This document shows, piece after piece, positions 9,397 to 21,895 of a stretch of DNA of 64,000 bases. Source of the stretch: Utricularia gibba. Lineage: Eukaryota > Streptophyta > Magnoliopsida > Lamiales > Lentibulariaceae. Within the stretch, counting starts at the first letter, position 1, and the number at the start of each line of letters is the position of its first letter. The stretch lies in contig CM007992.1 in assembly GCA_002189035.1 (NCBI GenBank), positions 2,976,001-3,040,000 of the forward strand. The letters are read 5' to 3'. A model generated the notes under the pieces. That model searched no databases. It was not told the origin of the DNA and was given only the letters and a program-made list of their open reading frames with translations. A program made the translations under genes and the position numbers.

Positions 9397-10892
9397 GTGA
9401 GATTATTATTATTATTATTATTATTATTATTTATTCCTCAAAAAGAAAAAAAACACATTATTCATTTACATATTTCTATTTTCCCATAATTTAACATATC
9501 CCTTTACTCCCCCGCCCCCCCGCCAGCTGTCGCCCCCGGTCGGCATATACTTTCTTTTTTTATAAAAGCCGTCACGTGATGACCTGGAATTTAATTTCTT
9601 CATTTTTTAAATTTAATAATCTTATGAAATTCCATTTTATATTATGATTTTATAATGACAGAAAATGTACATGTAGCGCCATTAATGAAAGTTGATGCTG
9701 GATCTTTAATAATTGGCGTGGGCCCACCCCCCCTCCCACTGTCTCCGTCGCCCCCATTTCTGAATTGGTTTTTCAAATAATATCATGAATATAAATTTGG
9801 TGGGTGGGGGAATAAATACCTTTTCGGAATTAAAACTTGCATTTTTTTTCATTTTTTTTAATACGTGGGACAGGACAGGAATGTGATTTGTATTTATTCA
9901 GGGGTGTTCAGATAATTTCGAAAACTTTTATTTCGAATATGAATATATAAAATTGACATCCACAATTTGTGAAAAGAAAAGAGTTAGACAAGGTCAAAGT
10001 CGTATTTACTGAGTAAATTCATTGAGTTATTTTTTCATTAATTAGTTTTCTTTCAATTGGATTTCTGGTGCATCCAGCCATTCAGAAATTATACTTATAT
10101 TATCAAATATAATTAATTTTCAATATGTTCTTATTTATGAAAATTAAAAATTGGAATTCTATATCATGTTTTTTATATTTTTAATTTTGAAAATAAAATA
10201 AATAATATTTTATAAAAATATTACTTGTAAAACTTTTTTACCATAGTATAAGACATCCTAAATAGAACCAAATAAATATTATTTAAAGGAAGCTAGTATG
10301 TGGGCCCAATGGTAGGGTATGAATTTGGGTTGTGGTGTAATGCGATCCTGCGGGGCCCATGAAGACATTTCATCATATGTTACGCTGTCGTTTTGGGCGA
10401 GAGCAATTCCCTTCATGACTGTTGTTCTGCAAACCCTATGACTGTTTCTTATCTCACTGCTAAAGGTAAAGTTTTTATTTAAAATCGTCAGCGCTCCCTC
10501 TCCGTGGATTGCAATTCGTACAATTTTTTGTCTGGTGGTTACTTCTTGTCTCATGATGTATTTTCGGACGACGGCGCTTTTCTGGTGGTTGGCTGAGTTC
10601 GTCCGGGGGAATGATTTTCTTCAGAAGAATGAAGTAGTTTTTTTTTATGTTTTTCTTTTTGGATTATGGCTTGTGCTGTATGCTTCAATGTTTTCAGTTT
10701 GCATGGGTTCTTTTTGACGAGGGCGATGCACGCAATTTGCTGTATTTGTAGATATGCTGTGTCTGAGTTGAATGAATGTATTGGGTGGTGATTTTTAAGT
10801 TTTTGATATCGTCTGTGCGATTCTCGCTTGTTTTTCTACTTAGGGATCAATGCGTGAGATGTGTCAGTTGTTTCATTTCAGCTGTGGGTTAA
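9397..10892. other. Intergenic; FLX-like promoter and 5' UTR
   Basis: Begins with the NHL 3' UTR and a TTA microsatellite, then AT-rich DNA. From about 10,300 the composition rises and resembles a transcribed leader. A TTTCATTTCAG at 10870-10880, immediately before the FLX-like ATG, looks like the acceptor of a 5' UTR intron whose donor I could not fix. Confidence 0.5.
9402..9431. repeat. ATT trinucleotide microsatellite
   Basis: About ten perfect ATT units directly after the NHL stop codon, within its expected 3' UTR. Confidence 0.9.
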
Positions 10893-12029
10893 ATGGCTGG
10901 AAGGAATCGTTTTCATCGTGAAGTGTATGATTTCCGTCGTGGTTATCCCCCTGATATCTCTGTTGTTGGCGCTCCATCGGCTCGGCCTCATCCTCCTCAT
11001 CATGCTTTACTAGAGGAAGAACTTGAAATTCGACATGTTGAACTGTGCAGACTTCTGGGAGAAAATCGAAGATTAGTAGAGGATAGAATTGCTTTAGATA
11101 GAGAGTTAGGAGCTGCCGGAGAAGAATTACGCCGCATGAATCATGCAATTGCTGAAATGCGTGCAGAGCAAGAAGCCCAATCTAGGGAGCTTTTTGAAAG
11201 GTGCCGGAAGATGGAGGTTGATTTAGGTGCAGCTGAACCTCTGAAAAGTGAGGTTGCACAGCTGCGAGCTGAGGTGCAGAGATTGAACGCCATTAAGCAG
11301 GATTTGTATGGAAAGTTGCAAACCATGACACCTGAACTTGAAAAACTGAGGATTGAGAATAATCAGTTGCCTGTATTGAGGTCTGAGATAGACGGGCTTC
11401 ACCAGGAGCTATTGCGTGCTAGGTTGGTTAACTCTATTTTTTTAGACATGTATGTTTTGTTCAAATTTAGTTTATAACTCCTGATTAGCTGTATCATCTC
11501 TTTTTAGCTTCCGCTGCTTACCTTTTTCATACTCACAGAAGTGCCATTGACTATGAAAAGAATGCAAATATTCATCTGATGGAGCAACGGCAGGCATTGG
11601 AGAATAACATGGTTGCCATGGCGCATGAATTAGAAAAGCTTCGTGCTGACCATGCAAATTCTGGTGGAAGATCTTGGAGTCAAGGTCTGCATATGTTAAT
11701 GATTGTATTCTAGATGGACTTTGAGCTGTGCACGCCATCTATACTTATTTAGGAGAAAAAACATCTCTTAATGGTTTTTGGTTGGTAAGGTGGAAGTCAA
11801 GCGTTGGCATATGGCAATACCACTTCTAACTTTCCCAGCTCACATGCAAGTGGATATGGGATTCGCCAGGTAAGTTTTTAGTGTTTAAATTTCTACTATA
11901 TATATATTTTTTTCCTATAGTTGATGAATTATTAATTTTCTTCAGGTGGAAGTAGACAAAGCGTCTTTTTACAGCACAGGCTCTGCATCCTGGGGAAACT
12001 ATGAAAATGTATGGTTGGGACGCCGTTGA
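10893..12029 (+). CDS. FLX-like coiled-coil protein (FLOWERING LOCUS C EXPRESSOR-like)
   Basis: Four exons (10893-11422, 11539-11684, 11790-11869, 11946-12029) in phases 2, 1 and 0 give 279 aa. The N-terminus (MAGRNRFHREVYDFRRGYPP) is short and basic. Residues about 38-215 are a long charged coiled coil (LLEEELEIRHVELCRLL, ENRRLVEDRIALDRELG, MEQRQALENNMVAMAHELEK). The C-terminus is Gly/Ser/Tyr-rich (HASGYGIRQ, SWGNYENVW). Family knowledge: FLX forms part of the FRIGIDA transcription complex that raises FLC expression; FLX-like paralogues (FLL) share this architecture, but most lack a clear role. I infer a nuclear adaptor role only by family. Donors and acceptors are all GT-AG. The ATG lies 12 bases after a likely 5' UTR intron acceptor. 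Confidence 0.9.
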
Positions 12030-15000
12030 GATGTTGGCAGAAATGTGATAAATCCAGCTGCCCTCACTGATATCATCCTTTAAGTTCACCGTGGTACATC
12101 CAATGGTATAGTTGTGCACTACTCGCTGAATTGAAGCCCCTGTTTTTTTATTTCCTTTAATTTCATGGTATTAAAGCTGTTGAACAATTCAATTGTACCT
12201 CTTATGCCTTTTCCAATATTTATCTCTCTCCCATGTGAAGTGAACTATTTTTCATTTCACTGTGACGGATTGAATTGCATTTCAAGCTGCTTGGTCAGGT
12301 TTCGTGGTAGCTTTGTCACCTAAAGAGTTAAAGATTAGGTTTTAGTTGTTCAGATCTTGTGGCAGGACTAGTATATAGATGCTGCTGATACAAGAAGTGC
12401 ATGCGGGTATGAGGACTGTATTGTGCCTATTTTCTGAGTGAAGATTTTTGAAATTATATGTTTGAACGACAATCAGGTAAAATAATAAAGTTTCTCAGTG
12501 GACTCCTAGAATCCTTTTTCTAGGGTAAACTATCAATTTCCACCGAAGAGCTTTACCTTGAGTATCACGCAGATGAGAGCCCACAGTGTGTCTCCTGATT
12601 TATAGTATCTGCTAAAGACCAGCTACCACTTCTTTAATGTGTTTGTCGTATGAGTCTTTGTGTGGTCGTTGATTCAGAGCAGCATCATGACTCCAGCTTG
12701 ATGATCTCTATTCATCATCTCACATGCCCGTTGATTTAAATTTGCTTTGAATGTGTTCATAGATACGATGTTTTCAGAGCTTTCCCTCTTAGATTATGAA
12801 ATGGATGTTGAATGGGCATTTTGGTTGGTTTCGCATTGACATCTATGGGTCAGTTGGTATTGGTAACCTCTGCCTTGTCATTTTTCTTCTCCTTTTTGTA
12901 CTTACCTTTTAGAAAATATGTTTCTATAGTCTATCTTTTTAAGCATCTTCTCTTGGTTTATGTTTGATAGCAGTAAATTGTCCCAGTTTTCCGTATTGGT
13001 TGGCAGCGATGAAAAAATTTCCTCTGGGGTTACAAGGCTTCTTCCTAAGTTGGACCTTAGTTAAATGCTAATGCTGGGTTAAGAACAAAAATGCAATTTT
13101 TTGAAATTGTTTGTTCTGCATGGAACTCATTCTCTGATTTCAAAGCTGGATTGTTTAAGGCTTTTGATGCTAGATAACATGCAGACAGGGGTTTGCATTT
13201 GGATTTAAGAAGTTGAAAAATTAATTTCTCTGCGTGCTTTAACATTGCAAGATCAGTGTTACAAAAGTTTCCTCATCAATCAGATGCTAGCTTAGTTAGA
13301 ATTTGTGGCCATCTGAATAGAAAGGATGTACGATCCAAATCTTTGTTCTAATTCAACAATTGATCGGTTGGTGTTACAAAAGTTTAGGGAGGGGCATTTT
13401 CAAGTTTCCTTTCCTTCGTTTCCTGAATACCGTTAGTTGATGCATCTACTATTCATTTGCGGTTCCATAGTGCTTTAGCATGATTCTATAACTCAAGGAA
13501 TGATGATCAAGAGCTGCTGCCTGAAAATGCCTAACCTCCTTTTAGGCAAGTTCCTTTTTGGGCGCTGTGTTTCTTGGCTGCATCACTTTCAGTCTATTCG
13601 TTTTGGCCAGGGCATTCAAATATTGACTATAGCTACGTTCCTTATGAATTGATTTATATTCTTCGTGCTATTGTCCATTTGGTTGTTTCGTACTACCCTG
13701 GGTGCTTTCCATTGATTTTGCGAAACTTGATGCACTGGACAAGTTACTTTCTCATGACCGCCTGACATATTCCAAATGATTAATGTCTGTCTTGTTTTTA
13801 ATCTTGCGAGAGATCAAAAGATTGTATTTCGTAGGTGAAAAGTGAAGGCAAGTTCCTAGAGCAGTATCTTTTCCTTTAAATATCTTTAATAGCACCAGCA
13901 TGTGAACTAGTAGGGGTATTTTCTGTAGAAAGACCCTAGATGGATGTTTTATTCTGGATCCATGGGTAGCAGTTGTTAGAGAATGTTGTGAAGAAGACCC
14001 AAACATTCAGGCAGACCAAATATTCTTACCTAGCATGTTGACCATGTGCTTCCTCTCGACTGCAGCAGCAAAGTTTCATTGGGTATCTTTCAGTGAACAT
14101 GGCTTGTATATTTCTATCCGATTTTGGTTTATCTGTTCCTTTAGGGTCTTAGGTAAGTTATTTAAGGATTGTGTAATGAGCTTCACTAGCTTGAAGAATC
14201 AGAAGACATCGACTGTGAGTGCACAATTGACTGTATGCTCATTAACTGAGGTTCTGTACCGTGATCTTGTACTTGCGCATGTGTAGATTGTTGGTGATTA
14301 TCACTGCGTTCTAGGTATTGAGTTAATCTACATCACATCGATCCCTGGTCATATTGTTTTGGACGTATCCTGCTTTTAGTTTTATTTGTCAAATATTAGG
14401 ATCGTTACCTTCTCTTCAGCCATCTTCCTACTTAGTTATTACCTATAGTATTTTTAATACATCTTGGGGAGTAATGCACGACAAGGGACTTTATAGCAAG
14501 GTCTTTGAAACGTAGTTTGCATTCTGTTGTTGATTGCATCATCTCATCCACCATTGCCTGTAAAAAGGGTGTTGCATAGAATTGCAGCTGGGTCGTGTTA
14601 TATTTCACCTATATTACTATGTTTATGTTTGTCTTGCTAATTATTGTTCGATGATATATCTCATCCACCATTGAACGTTGGGTTATGCCTGAGACCTATT
14701 TTCTGTGGTTTGGGTGCAGATCATTTAATATGAGCGGCTTCACTCCCCACATGTGAGATAAATCCTTCAGGTAAGGTAATTCCTCCCTAATTCTAAAGGC
14801 ATCCCCGGGAGTGCATAGTTTTTGTTTTTGATGGCTTTCTTTTCTTTTCTTTTCTTCAGCTTGGATCTCATTATATGTTCGAAATGTGTATCCACTATAT
14901 TATTTCTTGATGTTCCAATCTTCCATGCCTGAATCCTCATCCCGAACTTGTGGAAGAGCTTGCGAGGTCCAAGTTTATACTTTCTAGTCGTCTTTTTCAG

Positions 15001-15227
15001 GTGAATTGTCATCTAATGGGCTTGATACCAATCATATGTGACCTGCTGACCAGCTTTTCACTGGGGTGCAGGTGAATTATCTGATCTCTCAAGTTGATCC
15101 TCATATATACCTAATTTTGATAGAAATTTTGCAGCAAACAAGTACACATGATGCAAGCTACTTCTCCGAGTCCACCGTCCAACGCATTACAGACTCTTGG
15201 TCTCTCCCATTAATGCTGGCATTGCCC
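12030..15227. other. Gene-free stretch between convergent genes, not AT-rich
   Basis: 3.2 kb between the FLX-like stop and the kinase stop. No coding exon can be supported on either strand, yet the composition is clearly less AT-rich than other gene-free parts. Intron-like splice signals occur (for example CTTCAGGTAAGG near 14770, TTTTTCAGGTGA near 14996, GTGCAGGTGA near 15069). It may hold long or spliced 3' UTRs or a non-coding transcript. Confidence 0.45.
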
Positions 15228-18195
15228 TCAGTTCTTGCTCCCAGCATCCAAACCAGTTCCGCCCACTTGACCGAAAGCCATGCGATCACCTTCGAGAATC
15301 CGAAGCACCTGAAGATGATGACACATCAGACTAAACACTCTTCTTAACAAGTGCAGCAGCACTTGAAGCAGCATAGGATTCTCACCTGCGACATCCGCGG
15401 CCGCGCCAAAGGATCCCGACTCAAGCTCAAAGATGCAGCATGCATCATGGAGAGAACCTCCTGCTCACAGAAAGCGGTCCCTAGAAATGGATCTATCATC
15501 TCTTTGAAAGCTCGAGCTTCAAGTAATGGTCGTGCCTGCAACACCCTCATTAATCAATCTCTCAAGAGCCGTGTACAACTCTTGCTGTGTTAGTAACAGA
15601 TGATAGCTGCTTACCCACTCTGTAAGACACTGTTGGCCCTTCGGCCTGTTGAAATCAACAGCTTTCAATCCTGTCACAAGCTCCACTAAAACAACTCCAA
15701 ACGAGTACACATCGGCCTTTTCAGTTATCTGGCCACTTTGAGCATACTCTGGAGCTAGGTACCTTTTGGAAGAAGAACATCATGTTATATATGCACCATC
15801 AGCAATAAGAATGAAGAGAATTGGATCATGTTATATACCCAAATGTTCCAATCACCCTTGTGTCCACTCCAGCTTCACCATCGGGTTGCCATCGGGCCAG
15901 GCCAAAATCTCCAACCTTTGCAACAAGGAGTGATGATTGAGGCAAGGAGCAGACAATCAAATAAATGTGACAGTTTGATGCCTCGTACCAATGGTTCAAA
16001 ATCATGGGTGATGAGGATATTGTTGGGCCGCATGTCACGATGCACAATGCAACCAACCCTGCATTCTTCATGAAGATATCGCAGTCCTCGTGCAGCCCCG
16101 ACAGCAATTTTTTGTCGTGCAGACCAGGAGAGTGTGCCTTGATTGCGCCCTGTTGCATGCTGTAAGAATAAGTGATCTATGTGCACAAGAATCGTGTTGT
16201 TGGGTGGGGAGAGGCATTACCGTAGAGATGGGAGTCTAGAGATCCGTTGCATACATATTCATAGACCAGCAATCTCCTGCCATCCTCGATGCAGAAGCCA
16301 ATCAGCATAACGACGTTACGGTGCTGAGCACAGCTCAGGACTTCGACTTCTGAGCAGAATTCTTGATCACCCTGGGAACTGGCCAACTTGTGCTGCTTCA
16401 CAGCGATTGCCTGACCATCCGGGAGAACTCCCCGATGGACTGAGCCGAACCCGCCTTCGGCCAAGAAACTAGACTGTGAAAAGCCACCGGTGGCAAGCTC
16501 CAGTTCAGCGAAGGTGAACCACCTTGGAGGCTTTCCAAAGACAGGTGCTTTATGTTGACATACAGAGCACAGGGGAGGGGATCCGAGGGGTGAAGCTCTT
16601 GAGACAGAAATCACATCTCTCAGTCTTCCGCTGAATTCAAGATTTGACTGGCGGTTAGGAGATTGAAAGCCATATTCGTCATCAAGTATACAGAGTTTTT
16701 CCAGCAGGGCTCTGGCGCTAGAGCTGTGAATATTACTGCTGGAACGAGCTGAGCCTTCACCAATATGATCTAGTGATTGGCATCTTGACATAACCATTTC
16801 AGCTCTCCATGGTTGAAATCGTAAACTTGAGGAAGAAGAAAGACTTTCATCAGTACCGGAACAATATTCTCCAATATCTTCATGCCTTGCAGATAAGGCT
16901 TCATCTTTCTTTATGCCGTTACGCAAACCATTCCTGGTGAATGGTGAAGTTCTAAGATCAGAACTTGACACAGATGAGGTTCCAGCTTCCGTTGCAGTAA
17001 ATGCATCAGGACTACAAGATGGGGTAACCGATGGCCCTTGAGTTGGATTCTTACAGTCTTTGCCTTCTTCAAGTTTTCTTGACAACTGCTTATTTTCAGA
17101 ACTCAAAGCCTCTGATTCCTTTTTGGGTGATCCAACTAGATGCAGCCGAAGAACTTTTGCTTGGGAGCGCTTCATGACAACAATATTACACTGAAGCTCT
17201 TCCATGCATCGTTTTTCCTCGAGCCTGAGGTGCCTGAACTTACATTTCAATAATAAGGAGGTGCTCCTTCCAGACAAAAAAAAATACAGGTTAGAGAAAC
17301 ATGAGGAGGATGTAAACCTGTCCAGAACAACCCAGTTAGCATGATTTTTCTTGGCCTCAGTCGCAACCGCTCCACAATGTGCTCCAGAAACGATTTTGAT
17401 CTTCACATTTATCTGAAAATTTAGAAAGAGCGAGCATTATATCCACCATCAGACACCTTTATGATAAGGAAGTTCGGCATCGCACTCCTCAAGCAAAACA
17501 CTTACTTTATTAGGATCATATACATCGTGAAGCTGGAGAATCATTTGGGAACATGAATCAGTCAGATCATTTTTCTGCTCTGCACTTGAACCAGATGAAG
17601 ACTTCCTGGTGCTACTTGCACAGTCTCCAGCGAATCTTGGGAAACCCCAAAGTCTTCTACCTGAATTCCCAGCAAAACAAACCAAATAATGAATATGGAG
17701 CTACATGGTAACATCATTCTAAAATCTGGAATGAGCAAGTGCAAGCATTAGCATGGTTTGGGTTGACAGTGTAGCCTTGACTGTTATGCAAGCAGCGTCT
17801 TAGGAAAAGGACAAATTTAAATGAAAATCAAGATTTAAAATCTACTTTAAACCCTGAGGAGACGAGGTATCTCAAGCCAAATACTAGTTTGAGTAATTAC
17901 TTGCACTGCAACAAGAATTTCAAATAAATTCAACCGCAAAGGTAGAGCTGAAAACCAGGTTACCGACAAAAGATTGGGCAGCATAAGAAACACCCACTAA
18001 ACGATTTTTACCTGAGGTTTGAGAAGAATCAACAACAAGAAGGGTAATGCAGTCTCCGGGCTGAACAACATGGGAAAGAGCCCAAACTAGAGCACTTTTG
18101 GGAATCTCTTTAGAAGCCTTAACGGCAACCACAACCTTCTCAGCCGCATCAGAATCCTTCTCCCTTTTCCCAGCTTTCTTCAATACTCTACTCAT
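15228..18195 (-). CDS. USP-domain receptor-like cytoplasmic kinase (PERK-like, 'inactive kinase SELMODRAFT_444075-like')
   Basis: Nine exons on the minus strand (18195-18012, 17660-17506, 17412-17318, 17233-16221, 16149-15989, 15915-15839, 15762-15615, 15535-15386, 15308-15228) give 687 aa with consistent phases. Residues about 18-150 resemble a universal-stress-protein fold ([41 protein letters not shown]). A Ser-rich linker follows, then a zinc-like [18 protein letters not shown] motif and a kinase domain from about residue 385. The kinase has glycine loop [11 protein letters not shown], lysine in AIAVKQHK, catalytic loop [15 protein letters not shown] and [20 protein letters not shown]. 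The catalytic loop has Arg where most kinases have Lys, but HRD and DFG are intact, so 'inactive' should not be assumed. No membrane segment. The predicted C-terminal tail after VLRILEGD is only 18 residues, shorter than in Arabidopsis relatives. It converges with the FLX-like gene. Confidence 0.92.
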
Positions 18196-21100
18196 TTCCA
18201 CAGCTGGAGTAGTCCTCACTGCTGCGCCAAATGCTCTAAAAATGAGACTTCTGACTTAAAATAGATAACTTCACTCGAGCACTACGTCAATATCTGCCTA
18301 CAACAAGAAATAAACGGTGCATTATTAGGCCTTTCAGCCCCCACCTCCAAGAATTTCTCCAAAGTGAAGCTGTTGGACAGATGAAGAACGCATGGTGAAA
18401 ATACATCTTTTAACCGAGTATTGGCATGCTTCAGAGGTAAATAAAGTCTCTTACACATTTTTTTTCCGTCCTTTCTTCCGATCAAGAAACTAAAATACTT
18501 GTGGGTTTGCGCTTAGTGAGGTAAATGTTCGTCCAGCCAGGTCCCTAGAATGATGCCCTGACAGCCATATGAAAGGGATGTTCAAAACAAGTATTTTTTT
18601 TTCAAGAATAAGGCTTAAATGTTGGGCACATGATATGTCTGAAGGAATACATACAATCATACAGATAATACAGCACACGCATACATTTTCACCCTGCGCA
18701 AGAAGCAACCTGCCAGGAAAGTCCCAGATTTTGAAAAAAAAAAAAGAAGAGAAAAGAAAAGAAAAGGGATGCTGTTCTACATTTGAAATCTAGGATACAA
18801 CGAGATGGAACACTGTAGATTTTCCATTCCAAAACATAAAGCATCTCTCTTTCCACCAGTAAGAGAAGAGAAGATAAGAGAAAAAAAAACCTGTGAACCT
18901 TGACTCGTACAAAACAGCAAATCTGAAAAAGACACCGGAGGAGTTGGGGTAGGGTTTAATGTAATTTATATATCTACCGAGTACCGACACGGCGCTCACT
19001 CTTTTGGACAAAGAACTAGCTTAGAATCCCGTCGATTCCCACGACACCCAAAAACAGGATACGCCGGAACTATGATTAGCAATTTGCTGGGAAGCTTGTC
19101 ATAGCACCCGCACCATTTCACGCTTCACTTTTACCCCACCATCAACACAGAAACAGCAAGGGAAAGAGACGTCCCAGGCCAGAGTCAATTGTTTCACGAG
19201 GGCGCTAAAATGTGAGAGACTGTGCGTGAAAGAGAGAGTGGTTAATTTTGTTGAACTTTCAAGTTAAAAAGAAGGCATCCAACCCCACCAACCCCCCAAT
19301 TTCCATGTGATGAACGCAATAACTACAGCACAATAACAACAGCAGACACCCAGATCAAGAAATTAATCGAGCATTAACTAGTGATGGCTTCTTCATCTTC
19401 AAGTGAGAAAAAAGCCTGCCTCGCTCATTACTCCTGGGTGGGCCGCCGATGAGGAACTTGAGCATTCCAACTCCGCTTAACCTTCACAACAACCCCCAAA
19501 CCCCATTGCGCAAGTTTGAAGAAGAAGAAGAAGAAGAAGAGACGAGATCTAGAAAAGCTGTCGAGTACAGAGCAGGGCGGGCGGGCAGGCAGAGAGAGTG
19601 GCGATGATCAAGATGTAAATGGGGACGGGCAAGAGCTTTATTACATACAAACTTGGTGGGGCCCACAATTCAAATTTGTCTCTAAACCTGATTACTATTT
19701 TGAAATACTATTATTTTTACACGCCCAACTTTCCGTTATATTCGGTTCATTTACTTGTCTAATTATGGGACTCTGTGTTTTAATCCTAAACTCCAAAATT
19801 GTAGTGCCGAGTTTCCTTTTTTTAGTCATAACATACCTAATCTACCCCTTAATTTAAAAACGTGATTTTTTTTTGTTTAAAATAGATTTATAATTTTTAG
19901 TAATATTTTTTTAACCTGATTTAGAAAATTCGTCCCTATTATTTTTTATGTTACGTAAAGATAAAAAAAATACAAATACGATATCTATTTTTTTTTTCAT
20001 ACAGATAACCATTTTAATAATTTATTTTTATTTTTGAAAATATATTAAAGAAGTAGTCATTCCTTATGAATGTGCGATAAAAATTGTGGGGATGGCTTGA
20101 TTTTGAAAGCATGAAAATTAGAGTTACTATGCACATACCATGGGAAGACAGATGGAACCTAAATACTGCTTTAATTAATTGTGTATATAGAATGAAATAT
20201 GTTTATGTTTAATGAATTGTACATAAGATAAATATGTTTTAAAAGTTTCATCCAATTATGTATTTATTATTACAAAAGTATAAGGTAAAAATGTAAAATG
20301 AATAACAAATTATATAAATCCTGTTAGTATTAGCAAACATATGATTTTTTATATACTTATTAGCATTTTTTCACATCATATTAACTACCAAGCTCATTAA
20401 TGATTTATTATTATTATTTTTAAATGTAATTTACATTATGGTTTTGTTAAAAAAAGGCTTATAATTTCTGGTACATTTTTTACTGTTTTTTAGACGGTAA
20501 AATAGTTTCCACGTGGCCTGTTGACTAGAGGTCCCGAGGGTCCAGAACTGCCCGCGGGCAGCTGGGTCATCATCATTTATGTCTGTTGACAACAAAATTC
20601 AAGGATATCTTTTTATATGAAAACCAATTTCCCAAGAGCTAATATTTCATAAAACACAACATGCATAGATTTTTGCTAATTGGAATCCAAATTATTGAAA
20701 AAATAAATATTATTTTGTAATTTGGAAGATTTTATTTCGATCTACAAACATTAAAAACGTTAATATTTTGTTACAAACTCGACTTTAAAACTATGTTTTC
20801 AGATGAAAATTAAAAATCAGATTGGTATGGGATCAACTCAGTTCAAAATCTAGTTTTCATGGGTCGATTATGTGATTAAATAAGAGATTAATTAAAAAAT
20901 TATACTATTCAATTTTATCTATTCTAAAAAGCAATACATGTATATAATAACATTAAATTATATAATAATTTAATATATTAAACTTTACAATATATATTTT
21001 ATTATTAAATTTTATAATATAATTTTATATCATCACATAAAACAACTTTAAAATTTTAAATTGATTCTATTAACATAATTTTAAAACTGATTTTATTCTA

Positions 21101-21895
21101 ATGTTGATAAGAAGGGGGCACTGCAGTGCACTTGTTACTGTGCCTACTCCTCCTCTAATTGATTGTAACCGCCACCAAGTCACCTTGTAGCACATTAAAT
21201 AATGGATACCGTATCTAAAAAATTATTATTATCAATTATTACTATTATTGATGTTGGGAATAATTAAGTCCATTGAATAAAGCATAGTGAAAATTATTCG
21301 AGAGTATATTTTTTAATTTAATGCATGCTTTTTTTTATTCAGAAGGAATAAATAGAAGGTGGGGCCACGTGCGTGAAAATGATTGCTGCATGCCCGGCCC
21401 CACCTCTCTTTTTTAAAATAATATTTATCAGCGTGATGAATTAAATGCCTAGGCCTACTTACCCGAACCAAAATTTTCAAAATCCGGACTGGAGGGCGCA
21501 CGTTCTGAAAACCTTGCTGCTACTGTAGCTGCAGGTAAAGACAAGTGTTGGATCGTGTCCTGAAGGGCGCGGCCCCTTGGTTAACTTGCGTGCAATGGTT
21601 TGTGTCTCCCTGGGGACAACTCTTATCATGCATCGTCTGTACAGGGAGGAATATGCTGCTTCGATTCATGGCTCACGTGGCGTAGACCCCATTCCCACGA
21701 GGGGTCGTGTATCGCCATTACGGTGTGGATTGGATTCAAATGAAGTTGAATCCATGTGTCGGATTCAGTTCCAACTCTGCAACTCCAACCAACCCATGAT
21801 TGTGTTGTAATCAGTTTGATTGAAAGTTGGGATTAGGAAAAGCTGGTTTAAAGACAAGCTGGTTTTCGATGGGGGGATCTAACATCAGCGATGTG
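18196..21895. other. Kinase promoter/5' UTR, then AT-rich intergenic DNA
   Basis: 18,196-19,600 is moderately GC-rich and probably carries the kinase leader and promoter, with possible 5' UTR introns and a GAA microsatellite at 19517-19540. From 19,650 to 21,500 the DNA is AT-rich, contains one copy of repeat family B and has no recognisable exon. 21,500-21,895 is the 3' flank of the phosphatase gene. Confidence 0.5.
20940..21110 (-). repeat. Dispersed AT-rich repeat, family B, copy 2
   Basis: The reverse complement carries the same ordered motifs as 3878-4035: AATAGAATCAATTTAAAATT, GTTGTTTTATG, and ATATAAAATTATATTATAAA followed by ATTTAATAA. Boundaries are approximate. Confidence 0.55.

Noticed and set aside
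15519-15710. Kinase ending [18 protein letters not shown]
   Set aside because: This is read-through of the intron after LTEW; the splice GTAAGC/TTGCAG restores [10 protein letters not shown], which matches the family.
16177-17320. Continuous 409-codon frame in the kinase region, including [14 protein letters not shown]
   Set aside because: That stretch is an intron (17317-17234) which happens to stay open; splicing gives [11 protein letters not shown] as in relatives.
18012-18219. Kinase start at 18219
   Set aside because: The codon there is GTG; the first ATG in frame is at 18195.
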